Shown here: positions 51,092 through 61,498 of the stretch, piece after piece
How the letters are laid out: each line of letters opens with the position of its first letter
Numbering within the stretch: the first letter of the stretch is position 1
Origin: Cyanoderma ruficeps
Lineage: Eukaryota > Chordata > Aves > Passeriformes > Timaliidae
Assembly (NCBI GenBank): GCA_008694505.1
Contig: VZDJ01001050.1
Location: 248,001 to 312,000, forward strand
Direction: 5' to 3'
Length of the DNA stretch: 64,000 nt
The notes under the pieces: generated by a model
Database searches by the model: none
What the model was told of the DNA's origin: nothing
Seen by the model: only the letters and a program-made list of their open reading frames with translations
Position numbers and translations under genes: made by a program

Positions 51092-51263
51092 TGTCCTGGG
51101 TTATAGGGTCTATTCAATTTCATCTGCTGAAAAAAACAGTTGGGGGCGGGTGCCTTTTGATAATGGCCCAATGGTTAATATCAGGTANTGAGGGGTTTAC
51201 ATCCTCTATTCTAAGGGGAAGCCCAGTTTCCCTGGCAGATACCTGTCTTTCTAAACTAAGACA
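51092..51263 (+). mobile_element. Second copy of the 30907 LTR family, interior missing at an N
   Basis: Starts TGTCCTGGGTTATAG and ends CTAAACTAAGACA, with a perfect 5-bp duplication ACCCC at 51087-51091 and 51264-51268. The first 96 bases and last 75 match the LTR at 30907-31576 closely. A single N at 51188 joins them in place of roughly 500 bases. Since both ends and the duplication are intact, the insertion itself is whole and the interior was probably lost in assembly. A true deletion is less likely but possible. Confidence 0.9.
51188..51188. other. Single N standing for missing LTR interior
   Basis: One unknown base between LTR positions that are about 500 bases apart in the other copy. 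An unsized assembly gap. Confidence 0.85.
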
Positions 51264-51268
51264 ACCCC

Positions 51269-52322
51269 TCTTACACTCTGTTGTGCTCGTACTGTCAATA
51301 ATGAGATGATTTCCTAGAACATGAGTCATATGCCTTTTGTGACAGACTTGAAACTTGTTTTGTGTTCGATGCTGTTCTTAATCTCACTGAGTGATTTTTC
51401 AGCATTTTCAGAGTTTCACAGAATTGAAGGCTGGAAGTCACATTCATTATCTGATAATACATTTCAGACATAATTCCTACATTAAGCCATCAGTGTTCTC
51501 TACATTACTCATAAATAACTTTTGGATAAAAGAAAATACGTATTTTAGAAGAAGCATCCCATCCCAAAATGCATCTTAATATTTGATTAGAGGGCATGAA
51601 GTAACATCCTATACTAGCTTAAGTTTATGAGAGTCATTACACCTGAGTTTTTCCAAAAACAATTTTCAGTGCTCTTTGCCATATCTTTCTTTTTAAAACA
51701 CTTAACTTAGTGTTAGTTGGGTCCATCTTAACTAAAAAAGCAATTGTATAATTGTATATACAAGTGAAAGAAATACAGCAAAGTATAACATTCAGCAACT
51801 GCAAAGAGCTGCTAGAAGGTACCTACCTGTATTTAAGACTGAGACATAGACAGAGGCAGAACCCAGCAGCCAGGAGAGTCTGCACAGAGAGAGACAGAGC
51901 AGACAACCAGGCAACTCTCGGTATGCTCCCAAATGCCTACCATGATGTTGTTCTGAGGGCCTGATTGAAGAATTTGGACTTGACTCCCAGCAAGAAGTTA
52001 CTGGAATTGGTATGGCATCTAGATAAAACAGGAAAACTCACATCTGTTCAGGGTTTGATTTGTACCCCAGAGATAAAAGACCTCAAAACCAATAGTACAA
52101 ATACAGAAAAAGAGTAATATAATAAAAAATCATCAATCTAATATAATAAAAAAGGATTAAAGTGTAAAAAAAAATCTGAACATTGAGCAGATAAATTTGG
52201 TGGGTTTAATCTGTAAATTTTACAGTTACATTAGCTAAACAAGGAAACAGAAGCTAGACTGACCTTTTTCAAAAACAAATTTTTATATACATCTATCATC
52301 TTTGAAGAATGCAATGACTTAC
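51269..52322. other. Intronic sequence, no feature recognised
   Basis: AT-rich, apart from a purine-rich stretch around 51835-51910 that does not match any repeat or exon I know. Confidence 0.45.
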
Positions 52323-52365
52323 TGAAATCATGATCTTCGTAATGAAAGTGTGGAAGACTCCATCA
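52323..52365 (-). CDS. Coding exon, 43 bp (inferred gene)
   Basis: Both splice sites are excellent: acceptor TTTATCCGCTTCCACTTAG and donor TTTCA/GTAAGT. Only one frame is open. It reads one base, then DGVFHTFITKIMIS, and ends in phase 0. The first base completes a serine codon with the two bases left by the exon at 55111. Short internal exons of this size are common in large vertebrate genes. Confidence 0.62.
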
Positions 52366-55110
52366 CTAAGTGGAAGCGGATAAAGGTCACGGATTTTTAA
52401 ATTAAAGTTTTAAACAGGAGGAATGTAATCTATTAACAGATGGAGTAAATTTTTTCAAAGTTTGTTTATTCACACTCAATTTTAGACCTCCTGAAAATAA
52501 CTGTCAATGCTTAAATGTGGTAAATAAATATCAATATTCAGTTCCAGTTTGTAGTAGAATACCCAACACAAATAACAGTATAAAAAGTATGACATTTCTT
52601 CCTGTTCAGAAGACCAGATGCAGGCCATTATAAGGAGAGAAGGAAAGGTTCTCTCTCTCAGATCTCCAAAAGAGTGTACTCAGTCACAGGACATTCAAAG
52701 AAAGGAAAACGAGGTGCTATTTCCACATGTGAAACAGTCACCATGATAAAAATAACAAAAATATCTTTGAATGTCACATGCTTTATACCACCAGATTTAA
52801 TCACACAATGGCGTCATGATTCTGGAAGACAGTTGTGGTTTTAAGAAGCAATATAAGAATATTTTTTTTGCTAACAAGAATCAAAATTATTTAAAATTAA
52901 ATTTAGAGTCTGTTGATATATCACCTCCCCTAATACCTTCAGTATCAGTACTGAGCTGAACTTACTGGTTTTTTTTCAGTCTCACATCTCAAGAACGGAA
53001 ACAGCATTGTTTTCTGGCTCCCACAAAACAGCTTTTTACACCTTTCTCATAGTCTTCAAGTCTAAGTTCATATTATATAAAAAATAATCATGGGTATTTT
53101 CTGTGTTTACACAGGAGTACCTCCTGTCATGATTGCACTCACAAGCACATCTTGATGAAGGACATTAATGTCATGAAAAAAAAAAATTCTGAGATAAAAA
53201 GTTTCATGCTTTTCCATTTACACCCTAGAAAAAGGTAGCTGATTTTATGAATGACAATGAAAAATTTTGCATGAGGTAATACACTCCAAATCTTAGAGTA
53301 GCAAAATGAGATACTACACATAATAGCTGCCAAAGAGTTCTCACTACTTCCTCAGTCTGATGTCACCATCATCCATCTCCTTGGCACTCTGCTAACAACA
53401 GCAGGGAAAAGCAGGAAAAATGATCTCTCAGTAGTTGAAATGATGGATGAGAACTTAGATAAACCATTCTCACTGTAGCTGAAAGGCTCACTCTTATTCT
53501 GGTCTCAGAACCTAAATGAATCAAAAGTCAGAAAATACAATTTAAATGAAGTGATTAGAAAGTATTTATGAAATTACCAGTACAGTTCTAGAATTCTTTC
53601 AGACACAAGGAATCTAAGTACTCAAAAACACTGTATTTTAGTTATGACCTAGGTTCCCTGTATTGAGATAATAAGGAAACAGAGGAACAGAAAGGCAGTA
53701 AGAGTAAGTAAACATAGTATTATTAGAGGATATTGTTACGATTAATAGATTTGGAAAAGATACAATATATATCACATATTTTATATATATAAAAATATAT
53801 TCCCTAAAGTATTTTTTCTAATTTGAATTTATAGCCTTATAATCCTGTTTATTCTAACTCTAGCACCATTCACAGTATTGTTTTATTGTTATTTAAAGTT
53901 AATTAAGAAGATTCTTTGATTGGCCATGTATGAGCCTTTGCTAGCTTTTTTCCAAGTAACTTCAACTAATTTTGAACCAGCTGTTAGCAATCTTTAACAA
54001 ACTCCAAATACATATTGGTAAAATCTTGAATTAAGTCATGTTCCTCAACACCTTAATAAATTAGTAAGTTGAGGGACAAAATCACTGAGCATGAGACTGT
54101 GGTGATAGTTGGAACAACAAAAAAGCTGGATGACATTCTGTGAAAAGATGTACTTTTGGATGACCTGCAAGCAAACAACTAAACAGATTGAACAAATCAT
54201 TTGCTCCCCAAAAACTGGCTAAGCAATGACAGTTTCTAAAATATTATAATGCAGGCTGTAGAAAATGAAGTAATTGTCTCACTGCCATTTGTATAAAACC
54301 AGGGCTAGTGATCACAATAATTGCTTTCATATTTGCATCACTGGTGAGTCAGACAAGGCCAAGTGGGACTAGAGATATAGCAGTAGTACATCAGAGAGCC
54401 CATGTGTTTAAATAATTCTCTGAATTACAGATGAAGATGTTTGTTGAGTATTTTCTTTCCTTTACAACTATTATAAAATAAAGGGGTTTTATGCTTTTAT
54501 GATTAGAATGTCAATTTACGAGAAGTTTGGCCTTTACACTAAAACTTCTACAATACAAGTTTAGGTAGAACAGTGGTCACAGTAAGTCACCTGTACAGTA
54601 CATAAATACATCAGGTCAGGTAGAAAATCCAGACATGATATTGAAACTAACATGTAACCTAGATTCCACGTGTCATCTTCTGTGTTATTTCTATGTCTTG
54701 TTCCCTTCCGTTACACACATTAGGTATGGGGATATTTTTTACTTCACCAATTTGTCATATTTTATCCAACAAAATATATAACCTATTGATCTACATTTCT
54801 GTCTCATTTGAATATAAGCTGTGTTAAAGATAGACACTAATTTCATTCCAACAGAAAATTAAGGAATTTAAAATATAAGTTTTGTCTTGACACATGAAAC
54901 TATGTTTCACACTGCTATTTTAATATCAGGTGGGGTTATTCTATTATGAAACAGCTTTTCAGTGTGAATACTGGCAGAACTGAAAAACCCCCAAAAACCA
55001 AAAAAATATAAAATTGAAAATGAGGATGTTGTACAACATTGGTGATGGGACAATGGAAGTTCCTCTTGAGTCTATATGCTCTGGGGTACATATTCTTCTG
55101 ATAAATGTAC
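52366..55110. other. Intronic sequence, no feature recognised
   Basis: AT-rich with TA-rich runs near 53765-53800. No repeat or exon that I can support. Confidence 0.45.
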
Positions 55111-55165
55111 CTCAGCACACAAGTCTCAATTATTTGAGAAAAAAAGGGCAAAACACTCTCTTTCA
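55111..55165 (-). CDS. Candidate coding exon, 55 bp (inferred gene)
   Basis: The minus strand reads KESVLPFFSQIIETCVL between two leftover bases at each end. Acceptor CTCATGTCTAG is fair, donor CTGAG/GTACAT is fair. Its phases match the exon at 58372 upstream and that at 52323 downstream. The peptide is helical and hydrophobic without being a membrane segment. Confidence 0.52.
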
Positions 55166-58100
55166 CTAGACATGAGGCCTTGAAATTACCTTGTTTCAGA
55201 CATATTTTTCTTCTTCAGGTAATAGTTTTAATCAGATACAAATAGTCACAAGTTTATTATATCCTACTTTCCTTTATTATTTATTTGAAGAACTAAACTT
55301 AGAAAACATTTTGGAAAGGATTGGAAAAGGATTATTTAAGGATAACTATAAAAAAAAAAATTGGCACACTTCAGACATCTTATCCAGCACAGGAATATTA
55401 ATAGTACCTCCTTGTAATCCCTAAAATGTATTTCTATGATGTATTTTTATCCAAACTATAGCAGGAATTTATAGGACATCATGAACCAGGGAATTCATCA
55501 CTTGACTCATCTCAGGCAATTGTAAGTCCTCTCTACAGTTCATATTTTCTCAGCTATTACACAATCTCAGACATCTGTGAGTGCTCTTCCAGGATTTAGC
55601 AAGTCTAAAGAGGGCTCCCTCACTACAACTTTAATTTTACAAAATAGGAAATGTGATCACTCGAGTATATTCATATTATTGAAATAATGCAAGAAACAGG
55701 TGTTTTCCAATAAGAACTCAGTTCCCAGTTGCACTGTTCCATTAAACGGATTTCCCTACTTCTGTCTTGCCTGACAGTGTCCCAGTTCCAGAGCTGTTAT
55801 ATTTACTCATGTGAAACAGGAAAACTTTTAAAGTTTGTTCAACTAATCAAAGTTTAGTTCTCAAGAAAATGGATCACTTCGATTTTAATCAAATAATTTA
55901 TCTAAATATTACACTAGCACTTATATAATCTAAACACAATTATATGACGCTAAGAAGGGAGCAACTAATGGTCATTGGTTTGATGAACCTTTTATGGGCT
56001 TTTAAATTTCTTCAGAAAAAAACCCATGAGACTCCACCTACAAACAGCTTCATATTTCTAAAACCAAAACCACAAATGGTTTTAAAGTTGCTCAAATATT
56101 TGGTTTCTTGTTTTTTCCATCAGTTTCATTTCTCCCAGGAGAAGAAAGTGCTAAAACACCATTAAGACAGAGCAACTGCTATTAAGCTCATCCCAGATCA
56201 AGAAAGAGCAGGAAATACTAGCAGTCTTACATTAAATTTTCAAGCAATTCCTCCTTAAATTTTGCAGATTCTTGTGAACATTCTAAATCCTCAAGAGAAT
56301 TAAGCAAACTAAATCTAGAATCGTTATCTTCCAGGATTTTCTCCTCACCCAAATAAATACGCCCAGCCAGGGTTCATTGAATGAGGACCATGCAGCTCTT
56401 TGCAAAATTAACTTCCTAGACAAAATTTAGATAGACACTGCATTAATTTCAGCTTCAGGACTATTTTAATTTTCCTTTAGAAATAAGCTTCTTTAGCTAG
56501 TTCTTGTCTAATAGACATATAGAAAACTTTGGCTTTGAATGTGCCCCCAAATAAACTGAAGCCAGTGTGAACTAAAGCCACTTATTTTATTTCAAGCTAT
56601 CAAATTTCACATTTTGCTTCACTTAAAGCAGATTAGAATTTTGAAAAAACCCCTTGCTGATCCAAAGATTTCCCTTTCCTTTTAATTTGCAAATACAATT
56701 CTACAAAAAAAATAAGGAAAATTAATCCTGGAAGTAGTTACTAAGAGCTAAAAACTTGAAAATGTCCTGTTTGGTAGCGATTTTCAGAAGTAAACTAGGT
56801 GGATAAATGTTTACTATATTTTAAATGAAAAGAGCACCGACTATTAAATACTTGCATCGCTTTTTAAAGGCACAAACATAGATGCAGCTACTGTCTTCAT
56901 TCAAATAAGAACATGCCAGATTTGATGCTTTACATTTTGTGTTTTCAAAGTCTCCCTTTCTTTTTCACAACAATAATACTGCTGTGGAACAGCTAACTGA
57001 AAAGCTGGATTAAAATATTAAACACAGTTTTACTGATGTGAAAAATCATCTGTATAAAGCAATTTATGTAAAACCAAGTAACTATGATCAGGCTACCAAT
57101 TTTTTGTAATTATCCCTCCTCTCTAACGGGACATTTTTACCCTTCACTCACAGCGCAATGATACTGAAAAAATTTGAGAGACCCTGCTACAGATTGAAAA
57201 ATCTTTTGCCCTGGAGAATCCTTTTGCTTCTGCATTAAGAGGCCATGACATCAGATTAACTGTGACTGAGGATCAATGCCACTCAGAACTGGCTTGACTT
57301 TTCAACAGTGTCTCACTATATTGAGTACTACTTTATTTGCAGAGAATTAATAAGTAGCGTTTGCTGGTCTGACATTGAACAGCAAGCCACCATTTAGCTG
57401 CTTCTTGTTTGATCCATCATTCAATTTTCTTTTCCTTTTCAGAAAGGAAAACCACATTCTGAGGGCAGCCTCACATAAAACATCATAGGAGTAGATCTTT
57501 AATCAGCAAGACAGTGATGAAGCATCTGTTTACCACAGTGCACATCACTCCTCTTAAGAGCTGAAGTGGAAAACACAGATGACAAAAAACAGAGACATGC
57601 AGTCATCTTTTAATGAGAATCAAGAGGATGTCATATGAGAAGAATGGGAATTCATCTTCAACACTTTCCCTCAAATATTCTGCATGAAGAATGTATCTCT
57701 TTAGGTAACATACTAGCCTAGTAGCAGAGAAGGAAAAAACCAAAACAAACAAACAAAAAAAATCACCGTTGCCAAAAGGAAAACATATTCCAAAACAGCA
57801 AGGAGAGGCTTTTTGAAATCCATCCTCTTTTCCCTGAATTTCTGCCACAGGAATCTCAAACACTGGGTCTCTGAGGAGGAAGAGATGCCAATTGTCCTCC
57901 TGAGCAGCCCCTAGCTGTTAATTCATGAAGTGTCAGTGAAAGGCAGCCTGCTTGCTGTGTCCCTCAGGCTGGCTGTCTACAGCAGTGGGTGGTGACTTAG
58001 TGGGGTGATGTAACCCAAAGTGGCTATCGGCAGTAGGTCACAGTTCATCTGCTTCCACTAAGGAATTGCAGCTGTGCAATCTACAGCCTTTACTCAGGAG

Positions 58101-58371
58101 AGGATGGGCCACATGCTTGAAAGCATTCTGTAGCTGTTACTTCTATTTTTCCCAAAAAAAGACACAGGAAATGAGGAGATAAGAGAGAACCAGAGTGGGT
58201 CATTGGTATGGCTGACATCCAGCCTCAATGAGACAAGGGCCATTAAACAAACTAATCACAAAGTATTAAGACATGCAGGTGAAGACTTAAGGAATATAAG
58301 TGCTAAAGCAAAAAAAAGTTTGAAAATGCTGTTCATCTTCCAGCTTCCCAGCTTCCCAGGTACCAATCCAC
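55166..58371. other. Intronic sequence
   Basis: AT-rich. At about 57600-57725 a minus-strand stretch after a good acceptor (TTCTCTGCTACTAG) reads RYILHAEYLRESVEDEFPFF in frame, then meets a stop with no donor. It could be a cryptic or alternative exon. A TTTG-rich tract precedes it. Confidence 0.4.
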
Positions 58372-58410
58372 CTTCTGAGTAGTGATACACTGTAAAATGA
58401 AGCATAAAGC
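58372..58410 (-). CDS. Candidate coding exon, 39 bp (inferred gene)
   Basis: The acceptor (ATTACCTGCTTTTGCAG) is excellent and the donor (CAGAAG/GTGGAT) acceptable. All three frames are open. The one that fits the exon at 55111 reads FMLHFTVYHYSE with two bases before and one after. Support therefore comes from splice sites and phase, not from coding content. Confidence 0.48.
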
Positions 58411-59136
58411 CTGCAAAAGCAGGTAATATCAGTACTCAGAAGAACGGGCTCATAATTCAGAAAAACAAGGTAACACAAAGTGGAAAAGAATGAAAACATC
58501 ATGTCAGGAAACTGACGATTAGATCCCTTTGTTTCATAGGAAAGCTAGATTTCTCATTTCAATGTGTGCCCTACATCTCTCAAGTTAGACATTCCAGTGA
58601 GAATCAAACCAAGCAATTTTTCAAGAAAAAAAACCCTAAGGAATATTCCATTAAATTAAAAAGGAAAATACCTCACGTTTGTCTTATAGGTATAAATACG
58701 GTCTAGCCATATCAGGGATGTGCCTGTGTGTGAGCCCAGTAAACTTCAGTCATGAAATCCCTACATCCTCTAGTATTTCCTCAGGCTGCCATCTGCATTG
58801 GTGAGAAAACTGATTGATTTGGGACAGTGAGTTTAATAAAAGAGAGGGGACTTACCAAATTCTAACCATTTTCAGAACAAAATGTCTGACTACTTCATCC
58901 AGAAGTGTTCCATGTGAAAACTGTCTTGAAGACACTTCCTGAAAATTAGCAGAAGTGCATGTAGCAATGCACTTTTATGTTTGTATGTTTCAATACAGTG
59001 TTTAGCATCCTAGGTGGAGGAATCCCAACCTTCCTTCAGACATCCCCTAAAAGATCCTGTTGCAGAACTGAATAAAAACTGCAGAAATATAATATTTATA
59101 AATAGTCAGTAGGAACTTTACAATTGCAGACAGGGT

Positions 59137-59161
59137 CATGTACAACAGCCCTTTGTACATG
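59137..59161. repeat. Small hairpin, 9-bp arms
   Basis: CATGTACAA, a seven-base loop and TTGTACATG. Expected a few times by chance in 64 kb. Confidence 0.5.
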
Positions 59162-59243
59162 TTTAATATGTTTAGAAGCTAGTTTCTCTGTAATCCAAGC
59201 CAAGCAGTAATCAAGGATCGTGCATGTGAAAGAGTGGTCACAC

Positions 59244-59292
59244 AGCACCATTGAAGTGTAAAAAGTGGTTCAGAGAGTTTCATCTGATCCTG
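59244..59292 (-). CDS. Candidate coding exon, 49 bp (inferred gene)
   Basis: A very good acceptor (CTCCTTCTTGTCTTCAG) opens a single frame that reads QDQMKLSEPLFTLQWC. The frame stays open well beyond, to a stop near 59178. The donor used here (GCT/GTGTGA) is weak but leaves one base, as the exon at 58372 requires. The real 3' limit may differ. Confidence 0.4.
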
Positions 59293-59627
59293 CTGAAGAC
59301 AAGAAGGAGTCTTGAGATCATGATTTGGACAGTAACCGATCATCCTGTCTGGACGAATTAAGAAGAGTTCTATCCTATGCCACCAGCTTTTTATTAAAAA
59401 GCCATGGGTTTTTTATTAAACAAACTTTCTGCCTGTGAGTGTCTGTGCAATAGCCAGGCACTAGCTAAAGAAAGAGATAATTGACGTATGCAGCCATGAT
59501 CAGAAGAAATACAAGACAGAGACTTCTGCAGAACAGAGACACATGAAACATATTTCACAAACATATATATTTCATACGCATTATAAAAGTCTGACTTTCA
59601 AACTGGTAACAAAACAATAAAAATGAA

Positions 59628-59740
59628 TTAGAACAGAATAGAATAGTTCAGTTGGAAGGGATCAACAATGATCATCTAGTACAAATGACTAAGTAACTGA
59701 TGGAAGACTGTCAATTGTCAACCTAAGCCTTCCTTTGAAA
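59628..59740 (-). mobile_element. CR1 tail fragment
   Basis: AGAATAGAATAGTTCAGTTG followed by GAAGGGATCAACAATGATC and CATCTAGTACAAATGACT is an inverted CR1 3' end, followed after a deletion by CAACCTAAGCCTTCC. Orientation is the same as the inferred gene. Confidence 0.82.
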
Positions 59741-59860
59741 GCATATTTTCCTATAAATTATAGATCTGTCCTGTTTGGTAAGAAGTTTCACACAAATAGA
59801 CATTCAGGTGACTTATAATCCAATTCTTTTTCTTATTAGAAGAACTGAATTGCATAATGA

Positions 59861-59917
59861 CAAAACAAACAAAAAACCAAACAAACAAAACAAAAAACCA
59901 AACCAAACCAAACAACA
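59861..59917. repeat. AAAC/AACC simple repeat
   Basis: Degenerate CAAA and CCAAA units. The open frames across it are artefacts. Confidence 0.88.
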
Positions 59918-60954
59918 ATCTGCTACTGTAGACCATCTTAAGCTGTCAAAAGGAAGAAATGGAAACATCCCTCTTCATGTATGTAGGCCAAAGATGTAAA
60001 ACAAACTCTTTCTTTGGTCAGACCAAGGAGGAAACTGAAGAGCATTAAAAATAAAGAGAAGAAAGTCTTGCTTTCATAACTCTGAATCACAGAAGACGGA
60101 AAGTTAGGTAAAATACAATACAAAAATAGATTTTAAAATTCCACTGAAGACTTGGAGAAATCACAGAAAACATCATCAGGTGGAGAGCAAAAGTAAAGTA
60201 GGGATTAGAGAGGGTGAAAAAGACACAAACTTGGCTTAGACAATGAAGTCCATAAGAAATAAGCAATCTTTTTGTATAATTATGACTCAATATTTTGTAT
60301 ATTTCTACAATATTTTGTGGAATTAGACTCATCAACACACTGAATAGACTACAGTGCCATGCATAAGATAAAAACCCAACTGTAAAACAACACCCAAAAA
60401 ACTTCTGAATGCAGGTAATGTCAGGAAAGAATTTTTCTAGAAGAGTGAAAAATAAAACTGTCAGGTATGGTTTTATGTATTTAAAAATTATCTGTGAGAA
60501 AAAATTATTTTGTGAAATAATTACTAAAAATGAAGACCCCAATGAGATTGTAGAATAAGTTAGCCAATAATAACTACAGTCCCAGACGGATACAGGCAAA
60601 GATCTCATTCTTATTACTGGAGAAGAAATTACTGCCAAGGATTGAGATTTTGTACAGAAAACAAATACCCCAAATGTACTTTGGAAAATAAAAGACTGTT
60701 AACAATGGTAGGCTGAGTAATTTGTAGATTTTGCAGCTAGTAGAACTTGAAAAATGAATGAAAAGCATTTAGTCAACAACAGAAAAAAAAAAAGGAACTA
60801 CCTGAGGACTAGTTTTAGTAAGCAGAAATGAAATAATGGAAAATATGCTCAGATGTTTATTTATTTAAATAGAAAGATTAAAAGATAAAAAAGTAAGTTG
60901 ATAGAATGGACTTTATTGCAAAACTGTCATTATGTGAAGGTGAGACTGTAAGGA

Positions 60955-61235
60955 TGGGTGTCTGGGAACACTCGGGGTGTGTGTGCGGGGCAGGGGCAGG
61001 CCGGGCCGTGGCCTGCTGAGCCCAGCCCCGGGCCGGTGTCCCAGCCCCGCCGGGGCCGCAATCCCTGGATCGCCGGAGGCCGCGCTCCACACCCACCCCT
61101 GGAGCCCCAGCCCGGCCTTGCAGCGGCCAAACGACCACAAGTCCCACCTGGGGTAAAGACCCAGGAAGGCCAAAGGGTATTGAAACCACAGGCTGCGGCA
61201 AGCAAACGTCCTGACACTACCTCCTCTTCGAATTT
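60955..61235. promoter_or_regulatory. CpG-rich block, possible promoter island or GC-rich transcript remnant
   Basis: About nineteen CpG sites in roughly 280 bases, in an otherwise CpG-poor window, with runs such as GGCCGGTGTC and GGAGGCCGCGCTCC. The overlapping open frames on both strands are long only because of the GC content. It lies upstream of all candidate exons of the minus-strand gene, so a promoter or first exon is conceivable. A minus-strand AATAAA near 60911-60916 and the adjoining CR1 tail suggest instead a retroposed GC-rich sequence. I cannot decide. Confidence 0.4.
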
Positions 61236-61321
61236 GTATCAGATGAACACCGTTGGAAGAAGTGGTAGTTATGTTTGTTGTTTTGTATCTTTTTTCTGTC
61301 TTTCTCTCATCTTTCATCTCC

Positions 61322-61498
61322 TGGACATTGGAACAGGTTGCCCAAAGAAGCTGGGGATGCCCCATCCCTGGTACTGTTCAGGGTTGGATGGGGCTCTGAA
61401 CAACCTGGTCTAGAGGAAAGTGTCCCTGCCCATGGCAAGGGGGCTAGAACAAAATTGTCCATAAGGCCCCTTCTGACCCAAACCATTCTAGGCTTTCA
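61322..61498 (+). mobile_element. CR1 3'-end fragment
   Basis: GGAACAGGTTGCCCAAAGAA, GGGATGCCCCATCCCTGGTA, GGTTGGATGGGGCTCTGAAC, AACCTGGTCTAGAGGAAAGT, GTCCCTGCCCATGGCAAGGG and CCAAACCATTCTAGGCTTT are a well-preserved CR1 tail in plus orientation. It follows the CpG-rich block after about 85 bases. Confidence 0.93.

Noticed and set aside
60087..60638. 183-codon minus-strand open frame, the longest in the window
   Set aside because: It is T-rich and hydrophobic throughout, with no domain, no codon pattern and no clean splice sites. Low-complexity AT sequence readily yields such frames.
60913..61413. Frames of 95-151 codons on both strands
   Set aside because: Explained by the GC-rich block and the CR1 tail; open on both strands at once, as expected from composition.
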